This document shows, in pieces, positions 45,740-57,853 of a stretch of 64,000 nt of DNA. The translations under genes and the position numbers were made by a program. The notes under the pieces are model-generated. The model made no database searches. It worked only from the letters and a program-made list of their open reading frames with translations, and was not told where the DNA came from. How positions within the stretch are numbered: position 1 is the first letter of the stretch; every line of letters begins with the position of its first letter. Source of the DNA: Takifugu bimaculatus (lineage: Eukaryota > Chordata > Actinopteri > Tetraodontiformes > Tetraodontidae); NCBI GenBank assembly GCA_004026145.2, contig CP034987.1:2120014-2184013 (forward strand). The letters are read 5' to 3'.

Positions 45740-47980
45740 CAGTAAGTCCCTAAAGGGGTTGCTTAGAATCATATTTTGCGCCTTACTTTGTTAAAACAAT
45801 TTTGGATACTTTTTTTGTTTTTAAAGAATTTTTTTCACTCATCTGTAAGGTAAACATTCTTTATTTGAGCAAAAATGAAAAAATTCACACCAGAAGAACA
45901 TGAAATTCTGCAATGGTAACTTTCAGGCATCTAGTGCAGGGATTTGATTCTAAATGGTATAATTGATGCATTTTTGCCCAATAATTGCTGCATACAGCAA
46001 AGTTGGTGTCCTGCCATCAGGCGGTTCCTTTAATCTCTTGCAAATGTGCTGGATTATAGGGGACATTTGGGCAAAACCCCCACATCTTATTGCCATTCAA
46101 AGTGCAGTCTGATATCCACGCTTGCAGATGGCACCACGGTGGCAGTGTGCAGTTGTTTACCATGTGGTGGTCTGTGGAGGAGGCTTTGCTGCATCTCTGC
46201 CTCTGAAAATAACTTCTATTTGGGATGAACTGTTAAATTAACCATTGCATTTAGGGGGGAAAAAACAATCAAACTATATTTGATAAGAGTGAGTGCTTGC
46301 TTGCCTGGATGCTAGTTTTCTATTCCTGAGACTGAGTTGTGTTGAATCACCTCGTGCCCGGGGCGAACCCACAGTCGAGTGAGTGAGTGATGTGAGGATG
46401 TGGCTTAAGGCTGAATTGAATAGTTTTCTTTAAGCCCCAGGCATTTACAGATTTCTATTTAATTGCATTGACCAGGAGTTTACTGTTTTTCTTTGTTGCC
46501 AGGAGCTGATGTGTTTTGTTTGCATGAAGATCGATGGATGATGATTAGTGTGAATTTGCTTTGGAGTTTGAAATGTTCTCGCAGATCAGATTTAAACAAG
46601 AACCTGAAACAATGTGTTGTGGCGTCTTTGTTCCACCGAAGCAGCACCAGTTTAACACCCAGCGCTCATCCAAAAGTACAACTCAAGTATACTGCAAGTA
46701 TTTTAATAAGCACAAAGTGTGCCGTGCGTATCAGGCATCTGAGATTCACGTCTTCACAGACAGAAACATGGCTGTGCCACGGGCTCACCGGTGACTAACC
46801 CTAACCCTATCGTGGTCAGCAGCTATATCCAAGCAGTCACAACATTAAGTTCACTCTTGAAGACGTTGACTCCCATCATCCTGTTTTACAAACTCTGAAG
46901 CACTGGGACAGCTTTGAAGGAAGGGAAGAAGGAAAAGAACCACACCAGGAGATCTCTGAAAGGTTATCTGCTGGGGAATTTTTTTACATCTACAAAGAAG
47001 AATGAGAACCGACCAGACAAGCAACATTACAGCGTTCTAATTCCATAAAGCATGGGACATGGGAAAAGACTCAAGGATTTTCAACGAACCCATCGTACCT
47101 GTTCATTTTAAACCTTGTGACAAAACACCCAGGCAAAAATAAAAGAACATGGTTTGTGCTGTCCAGATGGGTGAAGAATGTACAGATCTGAACACCAGTG
47201 TGACCAAAAGCCACTGCACAGGTGCATAGCCCAACACAGGAGAGCCAACTCCTGAGGACGGGTTTCAGCCGTCCATCTACACCTAGAGGATACGGGACAC
47301 TCATTAGAAGACAATGTTCAGGAGTAAAGGAAGCCATCTTTATTAAACTGGAAAAACCATCACCGTTCAGAGGAGGCGGCCTATGACAGCAGTTGCCAGC
47401 TGTTCTGGGATCCCTTCTCACAAGGTTTCACAATGGTTCACACCCAACATCACATGGGGACCGAGAGGATCCACGCTCTTTTAATAATGCAAATCACCAC
47501 TGTTGAGCACAAACAACCATTACGCTAACGACCACTAATGACATTCAGTAAACACAGTACATATAGTTCTGGGATGTAAAAGATATATATAAAAGATAAG
47601 ATACATATATAATAAATATACATATATAAGATACAGTACATATAAAACTGAAGAGGCCTCTTGGATAAGAGGTGAGACAACTTCACATAACTAAAGGAAG
47701 TCCAGAAACCACTTTAGACGAGAGTTCTCTTTTACCTGCACGACTGGGAACAGTCATTGACACAATAAATAAACACAATACAAATATATTTTACACGTTC
47801 AGTTGTAGTTTTAAAGTTTCTACTTTTTAGCAAATTATTTGTTGACAAAGTCAGCCAACACCATCGTCGACTACAATACGACCCAGCAGTTATCCTTTAG
47901 TCCCCTGCGGGCCTATCTGCCAGTGCGCATAAAGCATATATACCTTAAACCCAAAATTGCGGTTGCGCCTTTTTTTCCCA
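45740..47980. other. nfe2l3-cbx3 intergenic interval; no hnRNPA2B1
   Basis: In mammals HNRNPA2B1 lies here, divergent from CBX3. I looked on the minus strand for RRM motifs (RNP1/RNP2-like KLFIGG, GFGFV) and Gly-rich frames and found none. The region holds moderate-complexity sequence, a short CTAACCC doublet at about 46795-46809 and AT-rich TATA/ATAC runs at about 47580-47640. Confidence 0.5.
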
Positions 47981-47989
47981 CCTTCAGGC

Positions 47990-48065
47990 CACCGTAGAAC
48001 CTATATACGGGTCTTGGCGCGAGTCTTACTCTACAAAGGAGGTTGAACCCAAAGCTGGCCTCGTG
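47990..48065 (+). other. cbx3: Candidate non-coding first exon of cbx3
   Basis: A segment ending ...CCTCGTG|GTAAGT has a strong donor at 48066. The acceptor at 48711-48712 lies 8 bases before the cbx3 ATG and needs an upstream partner. The exon start is not defined. Confidence 0.4.
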
Positions 48066-48712
48066 GTAAGTGTAGGAAAACTGCTACTTTCTCGTTTAGG
48101 ATGTGGAGTTAAAGCGGATTTTATTCCCCCAAGAGCAGGTAAAAACGATCCAAGATGCTTAATCAAGCCAGCTAGTGACCCCGCAGTTTTAGAACAAATG
48201 TAGCCGAGCAAAGTTAAACAGTCGCTGGCTATGCTATACATTCACCATATATCTATATATATATGTATATATATGCGTCGCATGCATACGTTGATGGTTG
48301 ACTGTTATTAAGTATTGTGAGGTCGCCAGGGTGACCGTCTTAATTGCAGCGATACCTGGACATGTTTGCTCCCGGGGTTAGCGTTAGCATTTTAGCTCGG
48401 TATGCTAAATGCTACTGAAATGTCCTAACTTACAGCGCAGTTGGCACAAAGTGGTGGAAATCTCCAGCAAGTCGGTGGATTGTAAAGATACAAGCTTTAT
48501 GACTGGCACTGGCACATACCAATGTATCGTGGATATTAGCGTGGCGTTTGGTGTCTTTAAATCAAAATATAGCCCGTCTTCTCTTTCCAAAATGGTCACT
48601 GTCGTGTCGGCGGCCTGACTCCTGTTACATGTGCACCAGATATTTTGTTGCAACTCTGCATACAAACTGCAGATTTAACGATCTCTCATTAATGTCTGAA
48701 CTGTATTTTTAG

Positions 48713-48720
48713 TGCACAGA
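48713..48720 (+). other. cbx3: 5' UTR remnant at start of cbx3 coding exon
   Basis: The acceptor TATTTTTAG precedes TGCACAGA-ATG. The first coding exon therefore begins only 8 bases before the start codon, so the 5' UTR must be mostly in an upstream exon. Confidence 0.6.
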
Positions 48721-49941
48721 ATGGGCAAGAAGCAGAAGACAAAGAGAGATTCAATGGAGACTACTGAGCAGCCGGAGGAGTTTGTTGTGGAAAAAATACT
48801 CGACCAACGTCTCGTAAATGGGAAAGTAGAATTCTACTTGAAATGGAAAGGATTTACAGAGTGAGTTGCATGGGCCACCCACTGATCCGGAAGTGCTTCC
48901 CTGGTATGGGGTTGTGCTATGCTTTTATTAATGCTTGCATGAAGGGGAAGCAGTATTATTATTTTGTTGTAATGATTGTCATCTTCCTGCTATTCATTCA
49001 GTGCCGACAACACATGGGAGCCAGAAGAGAACCTGGATTGTCCAGACCTTATTTCAGCCTTTTTAGAAGCCCAAAAGAACATTAAAGAGAAGACTGCTCC
49101 CAAGAGAAAGTCAACCGATGAACCAGAGACTGAAGCCAAGAAGAAAGACGTGAGTTCCCTAATTCGACGTGCATCTTCCCCATTTCTTCAGTGTGTAACC
49201 TTGTTTGTGTTCTTCACCCAATTGTAGGCTGAGAAACCACGCGGCTTTGCACGGAACCTCGAACCCGAGCGGATCATTGGCGCAACGGACAGTAGCGGAG
49301 AGCTGATGTTCTTGATGAAATGGTGAGTGTGGTGGGAAATGACGTTACAGGTCCAAGGTTTGTGTGCCAAGAGCAAATAGACTTACAGCAAACACCTGCA
49401 CCGCAGTACAATAAAAACCACAAACTACAACTACAGTAGTTCACGCCGAATCCTTTATGAGGGTCAAATCAATCCGACCATTTGCACCCTGAGCGAGCAA
49501 CGGTTCTTTTCCTTGTGGTGCATCAACACAATATTGTCGACAAGTGATCCCCCATTAAAGCGCGTGCAATAAAACAGAATGTGATGACTCTGGCATTGTT
49601 TCCTTAAATGTCCAATATTGTGGAACAGAGAACTTGCAGTTCCGCGATGGTGTTCACTTTCAACATCACTGCTGTCGTTTACGATCGAACACTTTCACAA
49701 TTTTAGCAGACATCTTTTTTTCCCTCTCTCTCTCCTTGCGCTGGTCTTTCCTTTATCCTTTAGGCATTTATCACCAGCCGTTGACGTTGTCTCACATTTT
49801 TGTTTGTTTTGTAGGAAAGGATCTGATGAGGCAGACCTGGTGCCGGCTCGTGAAGCCAACGTCCGCTGCCCTCAGATCGTCATTTCCTTCTACGAGGAGA
49901 GGCTGACATGGCATTCCTGTCCCGAGGATGAAGCTCAGTAG
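48721..49941 (+). CDS. cbx3: Chromobox protein homolog 3 / HP1-gamma, four coding exons
   Basis: Nuclear heterochromatin protein that reads methylated histone H3 Lys9 and dimerises to recruit PxVxL partners. Exons: 48721-48860, 49002-49149, 49228-49322, 49815-49941; all have GT-AG ends, giving 169 residues. The N-terminus is basic (MGKKQKTKRD). The chromodomain is about 20-70, with expected aromatic-cage residues Phe21, Trp42 and Phe45 (EFVVEKILDQR, KWKGF). A Lys-rich hinge covers about 72-100. The chromoshadow domain is about 101-165 (GFARNLEPERIIGATDSSGE, then CPQIVISFYEERLTWHS). The C-terminus CPEDEAQ is the HP1-gamma ending, distinguishing it from CBX1/CBX5. The hinge is a little shorter than in the 183-residue human protein. 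Position between nfe2l3 and snx10 agrees with human gene order. Whether it is teleost cbx3a or cbx3b is undecided. Confidence 0.97.
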
Positions 49942-50309
49942 TTCTTCCTCTGCTCCCTCTTGATCCTTGCACTAATTGGGCCCTTTTTTCCCCCCCTCAG
50001 GATTCTTCGTTTTCCTCCTGCGGCATGCTTTGTAGTTTTAGCTTAGTCGGTTCCGTTTGTGCATGGTGATAAATGGAAATGTTTCACTGTACATATTGCT
50101 CCACTACAGTACCCCATGACTTTAGAAACAGGCCTCTAACTAGTACTGTAACTGAGACTATTCATCAATGTTCAAAATAATTTTTTTCTTGTCCTGTATA
50201 TCTTTAGGTTGACTTGGTTTTCTTTAATACAGTGCTGTTTTTGTTTGAGTTTTTTTTCTTTTTCCAAAAAATTGTTTTCTCTCTGCTCCATGTAAATATT
50301 TAAAGTTGT

Positions 50310-50315
50310 AATAAA
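50310..50315 (+). terminator. cbx3: Polyadenylation signal of cbx3
   Basis: AATAAA about 370 bases after the cbx3 stop, preceded by a T-rich 3' UTR. Confidence 0.65.
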
Positions 50316-50339
50316 GGTTTTTACATGACCAAATACTAG

Positions 50340-53160
50340 TTCATGGTTGAAATGAGCCTTTGACCTCTAATGATTTAAGTAAGTTACAGGTTCTTGTTCC
50401 TCATGTCCCATTTGACACCTGGACAACCAGGTTAACATCACCTTTCCTGAGCTGAACATTCCCAGATTTTTCCATTGTTGCCTCTTCCTGTTTCTCCCAG
50501 TTAAACCGGAGTGATGCTGTAATCAAAACTAAGACTCTTGAGGTACAAATTTGGGAAGTATTTCTGCCAGATTACCTTTTCTAATGGCATGACTGGCATT
50601 AGGGCATGGGTGGTGGGACTTTGAACCTTTGCACAGGAGTGTTTAGGTTTCTAAGGCAACAGATTTAGGGAAGGCAAATCTTCCATTATCCCTATCAACC
50701 TAAGTGCCTCTATTATATCAATAGCCTAATCTTTTTAAATTCCTAATAGGAATTTCACTCCCATTTCCATATGAAACTAAATGTGTGAATTAGTTCTCAG
50801 GGCTGTGTAGCTGAGCTTTGATTGAGCCATTGTAAATCTATTAAGTGGTGATTGAATCAGTCATGTTATCACTTGTATGTTAATTTCTGATCATCTTAAA
50901 GTTCAATTTGGACTTTTACAATGAAATGAGTCATCCTTCGAGCAGGCTTTCCCTTGTGATACGGTTCATAATCGCCACAAAATCGATGAAGTGTGGAGGA
51001 TGCGGAGCAATTAAGAGGCTGTAAAATACAGTCAGGAGCCTCATCACGCCTTCATGTGTCCAGCACATGACAGTTGTCATCCAGATTGGGTGCATATTGT
51101 CTTTTCGTCTTTCACTATTTGAATTGCTAATAAGGGAAACCTACTCATCTGTACCTGCTGACGATTTGGTACCTTTGTGAATGGGCATGATTACGCCCCT
51201 CAGAGCCTGCCCACATTCAGTTCTGGACTGTAAAGCTGGAGCAACAACTTGGTAAGAACTTAATTTTGTTCTCATATTAATGGTGGTGACATGTACACAC
51301 AGTTTTATCAGCCCTTTTAGTTTAAAGGTGCCCTGTAGGTTGATGTGTTGAGTTTATTCTGCCAGGTTTAGTTTAGGAACGGGTCCAAACAGATTTGAAT
51401 TGGAACTTACAGTTTCTATTCATTTTGAAAAAGAAAGAAATTGCAATAAAAATTAAAAAATAGGAAGTGCAGCTGGCAAATTTGTGTTGGAATATTAAAA
51501 GATGGAAATATTTGTGGATAGATGTTAACATTCAAGCTTTTGATGAAGTGAGTTATGGCTCAAAGTTGTGTTTCCCAAGATGCAGATATTAAAGGGTGCC
51601 AAAGCACATCATAGGAATACGGCTAGACTGCTTTTTAAATAAAGATATGTCTAAGGACTTTACATGCATTGTCTATCCTTTGTAACCCTCACCCTAGGAT
51701 TAAAAGGTAATGGGCTCCTTTAGACTATTCCCAGCCGCCTCCACCCACCAGATGATACCAATTATTCCGACTACCGAGCAGGTGCGAGTTTGGTTCTCAC
51801 AGCTGAAAAGTTTCACGTTTTGCCTCGTGTGCGCACCTGCTTGGATAAATTATTGTTTTATTCACTTTTTAAAAATTGTGTAGCCTGAAGTTATCGCTCA
51901 TTTATCATTTTCTTGCCTTCAGGAGGCAAACGGAGTGTGACCAGACATCCGAGGTTTAGGTTACAGTCTTGTCCCAGCAGCAGTTCGACCCAGGCGAGAC
52001 TGAGCTGCTTTTTTTTGGTTCTAATCCATAAAACCCGGATTACTGCCCTGGAAATTAAAAGGAAAAGAGGTAGGAAAGAACTGGAATCACCTTTGCTGTC
52101 ATGATTCTTCGTAACTTCACATTTGAGAACAGCAACCATGTGCAGGCTCTAAATTAGTGGGCTAATTTTATTTATTTATTTAGTTTTAAAGATATGAACA
52201 CCTTTTGGTTGACTACAGAGCTGCTCTGTGTTCCCTCACATTTAATACCGTTTGACCTTCGTCAGTTTAAGCACGTTTGCTTCTAAATGGGTGATTTTGG
52301 GGGCTTTAATTACGCAAAACTGCAGCACAAAGTAACCTGGCTGTGTTATGTAACCTCTTAAATTAAGTTTAAGCTTCTTTGAGCTTTTACATGAAACTTT
52401 CATCTTTTTATTGAGAATAAACTGGAAAGTTGAACCTTTATACAAGTGTTTAAGGGATTTTTTTTTTATTTAAAATGTTCAGATTAGTAATAAATGTGTG
52501 CCAACTGTTCAGTTTAATGACCGTTTTGCAAGAAAATACTTTTGTAACTCTTCTGTTGTCTTTGGGCCCAATTTAAAATGTTCACAACCACAAATTTGGA
52601 TTTTTTTTTCTGTATTTGCCTGAATTATATGGTTGCATTCGATACTTTGCAAGTAAAATAGACTTTTTTGTTATGTTGTAATTGCATGTGTGGTCTTCCT
52701 GGGTCAATTTTACCTAGACATATGTAATGGTGCAAATATTGTACTTCCCAGCCCAAAGAACACACACACGGAATTTGATTACATCACAACTTCTCATCTA
52801 CTGGTCATGTAATATTTTTTTTATATTATGTTACTGAAGTCTATCACACTCTAAACTACAAAATAAATGTAAAATACATTTATGTTGGAAATGAGGTCAG
52901 GATACGAAACAAAAAATTGAGAATTTTATATCTTATGTGTTAAAAGCAGGTCAAAACAGATGCAACAGGTGGCTATAAACTCTGAAGCTAGCGTGAGGGT
53001 TATAAAAGTAACTATAATTTTTCTTAGTTGGGGCTGATTGAGTGTCTCTGGACATGATTTAAATGTCACTCAGATGTCCAGAGGCACATTGTTCAGCCTG
53101 TTGCGCAACCTTATCAGGCTTATCACAGCTCTCTAAGCATTGTCTCTGTGTCTTTGATAG
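50340..53160. other. cbx3-snx10 intergenic interval and probable snx10 leader region
   Basis: No coding exon was recognised. A possible non-coding snx10 exon ends at about 51251 (...CAACTTG|GTAAGAACTT). A second partner is required because the first snx10 coding exon is preceded by an acceptor (TTTGATAG, 53153-53160). The rest is AT-rich. Confidence 0.35.
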
Positions 53161-53176
53161 GCATTTTGCACTCACT

Positions 53177-54257
53177 ATGGACAGCATGCTAGACAAGCTT
53201 GCTGAAAATGTAAGTGATAACACTGTCTTTTCCCTCCATTTCTTACTTGTCTGCACTGTAAGTCACTTTTAAATGACAGCAAACTTGTGTTTTCTGTTTT
53301 TGTTTGTTTGTTTGTTTTTTTAATCTGCCAGGAGTTCATCAGTGTTTGTGTTGGGAATCCAAGGCTGATTAAAAAGGACCACTGGCGCTCATACGTCGAC
53401 TATGAGATCTCCTTACATGCAAGTGTCCCTCAGCTCTTGGTTTTCTTTGGTAGTTTTTGTCTAGTTGGGTCAATTTGTGTGTCTCTTTGCAGACGAACAG
53501 CATGTGTTTCAGAAAGAAGACATCCACCGTAAGGAGGCGCTACAAAGAGTTTGTCTGGCTGCGGAACAGTCTGGAAAAGAATGCCCTGATCATGTACGCA
53601 GGCGTATCTTTTATATCTAACGCCGTTTTAGTATTTCATGTTATCTTATTTTCTTCTCACCAATTGTCTCCAGAGAAATCCCCAAGTTGCCCCCCTGGAA
53701 CCCCTTCTTTAGCCTGAGGAACATGGGTTGTGTTTTACAGAGAATGGAGGGCATGCAGGAGTTTCTAGAAAGGTAAGTCAATCAAAGACACTTAAACCAG
53801 TTGGGTGGATCTGGACACAAGCAGCCTGTCTCTTCCTTTCAGCGTCCTGCACACACCTTTGTTATTGTCGGACAGTCGGCTGCATCTCTTTCTCCAGTCT
53901 GATCTCAGCGTCATGAAGATCGAGAGGTGCGCTGTGGGTAGAAGCAGGTACACGGTGGCTGAAGCCATACAGCGCACCGGTACCAGTTGTGTCAGTTTGT
54001 TGGAGGAGAAGCGCTCGGGTGGATTTGACTGTGAAAGGTGAAGCATTGAACAAAGATGGGCCGCACCATCACGGTTTCAACCTGACTCCTGCTTTTTTCT
54101 TCTGTCCTCCATCATTAGTTTGTCTTCGGGTTTGGGAGGAAGCATCGACGGGTCCTCGCAGGGAAGCCCCCACTCATTCTTGGAGTCCTCTGACCGAGAA
54201 CCGGAGCTGTGCAGTGGTCTTTCGGGCTCTCTCTGCACCCTGACAGACAACAGCTGA
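53177..54257 (+). CDS. snx10: Sorting nexin-10, six coding exons
   Basis: PX-domain protein that binds phosphoinositides on endosomes. The human protein interacts with the V-ATPase and is needed by osteoclasts. Exons: 53177-53209, 53332-53418, 53493-53593, 53674-53772, 53843-54037, 54119-54257, giving 217 residues (human 201). The PX domain is about 12-128: EFISVCVGNPRL, YVDYEISLH-TNSMCF, RRRYKEFVWLR (54-64), EIPKLPP, LLLSDSRLHLFLQSDL. Arg54 aligns with human Arg51, a known osteopetrosis position, and is kept. The start MDSMLDKLAEN replaces the shorter human beginning. The C-terminal tail is Ser/Gly-rich, SSGLGGSIDGSSQGS, like human SSSSGLGHSSDDSSS. Intron 2 (53419-53492, 74 bases) uses a GC donor (CAT|GCAAGT). 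The segment after PPWNPFF (SLRNMGCVLQRMEG) departs from the human sequence. SNX11 is the closest alternative but the synteny favours snx10. Confidence 0.92.
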
Positions 54258-54588
54258 GCCACCTCAACCTTTTCCCCAGGCAACTTCTAAAATGAAAAGT
54301 GATTTTATTTATCCATTGGCTATATTAATGCTCTCCTTCTAGAATTGTTTTAATGATGGCTTTAATTGTTCCCCCAAACGATACCTTGGTCATTTAATGT
54401 AATCTGAACATGCAAGGAAAAGAAAACCTGGTGTTTTTCCTTTTGGAAATGTAAAGTGTACTGTTATTTTTCTTAAATATGTGTTGTACATATGTTTTAT
54501 TTTCGATGAGATTATGCATGGGTCGTATTTGAATTGCAGAGTTTTATTCACAAACTATTAGAATAGTTTTATGGTTTGTTAATGGATT

Positions 54589-54594
54589 AATAAA
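54589..54594 (+). terminator. snx10: Polyadenylation signal of snx10
   Basis: AATAAA about 330 bases after the stop, within an AT-rich 3' UTR. Confidence 0.6.
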
Positions 54595-55444
54595 TTGCCT
54601 CCTTTTTAAAAGAAATCTGGCTCTCGTCCTTTCCCCGTGCTACTAAATTGGACCAATACTTTTGTGTACATCAATGCACTGTGATAAGAGCCCAGTAGAG
54701 GGAGTGTAGACATCGCTGGATCTTGATGGGAGCGGCCCAGCATTAATGCACACACTAAATTTGTCACGGACCACCTTTATATTGTTGTTAATGGCACTCC
54801 GTGTAAATTCTTTACTTCTCATTTGGGGTAAGATTACGGAGCATAACTGTCTTCACAAATAATCATTTAGATGCGAGAGTTTAATGTATTGGCTGTATCT
54901 TCTTTAGTGTCCTTGACTGGAAGCTAGTCTCTTCTCAGGTCTTCATCACACACACTACGGAAGGGTATTTAAAAATAATAATAAAAAAAAATTAAAAAGA
55001 CAAATTTGGAGTTCTATTTTGCTGTCGGTGTTTCACACCATTCCCAGGTCAGGTGGTTGAAAGGTTTGGGAGTGAATTGACTTTATTGGGGATCACCTGC
55101 AGAGAAGGCTTCAGCCTCCGTGCCTTTCGTGCGTGGATGGACGGGACGGGGTGCAGGAGTGCAGGACGGGCCTGTAAATTGAAAGCTGATGAAAGAAGTG
55201 AGTGCTCATTAAAGGAGACAGCAGCTGTCCCCCCATCTTCTCACCCCTCCTTCCCGCTGACGGCTGAACTGACACGGACCGGCCCGACAGTAAACCCGGC
55301 CTGTCCCGCGTCTCCGTCCTCCTCTCTCCTTCTCGTGAACGCCGCTGTCTCTCTGTGCGCGCCAGCCGTAATGAAGCTGTCAGCGACTTCACACGCCAGC
55401 CGCTGAGCTGCATTCATACAACAAACACACACAGTGTCACGTCT

Positions 55445-55457
55445 GGGGGGGGGGGGG
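55445..55457. repeat. Poly-G run
   Basis: About 13 consecutive G bases. Confidence 0.85.
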
Positions 55458-56040
55458 TGGACCCACCGACAGGTGTGAACGCAAACACACACGGAGCTGA
55501 TATATGCCTGTGGGGAGGCTGTGGATGAATGAACATTTTCTCTTTTCCTCATCCACTGTCATTTTCTAGTCCCCCTGGTTTGTGGCTGTGATTGCTGTTA
55601 TAGGGTTGACCTTATCAGCCTATCCCATGACAGACATGAGGCACAACACACACTGAGGCATGCAGTGTTGTGCTCAGCACAAGTCCATTTTGCACACAGA
55701 CCCACAAGCACACACAAAAAGAACTGCAACTCCGAGCAGGGTGTGTGTGCACGCCTCTGCCTTTTTCCAGACGAGAACATCAAACATTTGGATATTGAGT
55801 ATTCTCCATACATGTCTATTTCAGCTCAGTAATTTATAACTCAATTTCCAGTGTGCACTGATGCGCTTCGCACGCCCAAAACACCAAACAAAGCCCAAAC
55901 CCAATTGTATATCAAAGCAATTAGGGTGACCACTGAGTTGTGAACACGCCACGTTCGCCGCCTGCTCTGGGCTCGTGTAAGTTTTTTAATTGTTAATTTT
56001 CTGTCACATTAGTTAACTTCAGTGCTTCTAGACAGGTGAT

Positions 56041-56086
56041 ACACACACGGGCACGCACGCACACACACACACACACACACACACGC
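56041..56086. repeat. (AC)n / (GCAC)n microsatellite
   Basis: AC array with ACGG, GCAC and ACGC variants at both ends. Confidence 0.93.
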
Positions 56087-57812
56087 AAAGATTCTTCATT
56101 TTAGATGCTGCTGATATTTACAGCTATTTTATGGTTGAAATCTTTCTAATGCTCAGCGATAAATGGGATGCCTGTCAGTATTAGCAGTGACTTTATGAGT
56201 CTAAATTATTAGCTAGTTTAGACTTTAACCTGAAGCTCCACAGGGAGCGGCTCCACCAGCCTGACCCACAAAAGTCAACTATAGCAAAATCCATAAAAGT
56301 ATTTAGCCTTTGTATTTCTCTGGAACTATTAATGCTCTAGTTTTTTTTCCCATCAAACTTCCTCTTCACATGCTGCTTGTTTAGTCGAAGCCTTCAACAC
56401 CTCTCTAGGATCTTAATTAACTGTTTTTTTGTTCTTTTCCCCCTTGCTGTAGCTGTTGAGAGCTCTCAGCCCTCTTAAGTGAAAAACCTCACAACCACTC
56501 TCTGCCTTTTGAACCGGGTCTATGGATGGGCGTGTCAGAGGTGGAATCCTGCATTGTATTTGTGATTATCACCTCTCAAGTGCTATTGCGCAGAGAATCA
56601 TTAAAAGGCAATGTGTCTCCTTCTCCTTGCTCAACCGTAACACCACCCGCCAAAAACACACATGCTAATTTTGCACGCACTCTGCACATTGGAGACCATT
56701 TAACGGCTAAAATACGACCCGTGCGCAGATAAATGTCACGGGGCCATCTATCTGGGAGTGTTAAAAGTCAGCTAATGGAGATGACATATTAGCAGCCCAA
56801 ATGACTGCTATAAAAACCCTTGCAGCACTGGCGTGCTGGCGTGGCTGGATGCGACATCGACACTGTAACAGCCCATCTGTGAGGTGCAGAGGGATGTAGT
56901 TTGGATGTCACATGTAGATGGACATCTTTTACATGCATTGTGAGGAATTCGGGAGGAAGGCGGTGACTGCGGGGACCATTTTGAAATAGTTGCCTCATAT
57001 TTTCGTGGTCAGATTGTGCTGCACTGTATAACACACCTGACGTTGTGCTCATGACCTCTCCCCTTTGACCTTTCGTAGAGAAGCTGGCCAGAAATTATAA
57101 GTCAGGTCAGCTCCAGAGCTGCCTTCACAGTCAATAATCCAATCCCACTTGAAACTCTTCCACAGGTACATTTTCACCTCCTCTTTTCCTCCTTCATCGC
57201 CTCCTATCTCTTTATTAATTACCCTTCTCTGTCCATGCGTGTCGTTCTCTCTGAGTGAATGGAGCAGTTGTAATTGCCTCTCTCCCGGGGAGTCAGAAAG
57301 CGGCACAAAGGAACCGTATAGAAACCACATTTGCATTCAAGATGAGCTGAGATACTGAGGAGGGAGGAAGCAGCACTGCCCTCCTGCCCTACACTGAGCA
57401 CCACCACTTACGCTTTCTTCGCTCCTTCTCTCATCTATTGTCTTCCTCATTCCACCTTATCTGCCCCCCCCCACCTCCTCCACTGCGCAGCATGGCTCCC
57501 CCTTGCATTGTCTTTCCAGAGAGTTCCAAGGTCGACGGGAGCTCTACTCATCAGTGGAGGCTACTGCGCATTTAGCGCTTGTACAGATGAGCTAATTTGT
57601 GCGTGCACGGTCGTTTGCATTGGTGTGTTCGCTGGAGTCATTAGACCTCCATAAGTGAGCATGTATGTGTGCAGGTGTGTGTGCGGGTGTGTTTCTAATG
57701 ACTGGTAAGAGGGGTGAAGGAGGGGAGACTGTAATTAATAACTCATAAGCTCAGAATTGTATTTGTTTTTTTACAGCCATCAATATTTCATCACCTTAGA
57801 AGACCTCTACCA

Positions 57813-57853
57813 ACACACACACACACACACACACACACACCACGCACACACAC
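57813..57853. repeat. (AC)n microsatellite
   Basis: AC array interrupted once by CCACGC. Confidence 0.93.

Noticed and set aside
46795..46809. Telomere-like CTAACCCTAACCCTA
   Set aside because: Only about two and a half units; too short to be an interstitial telomere.
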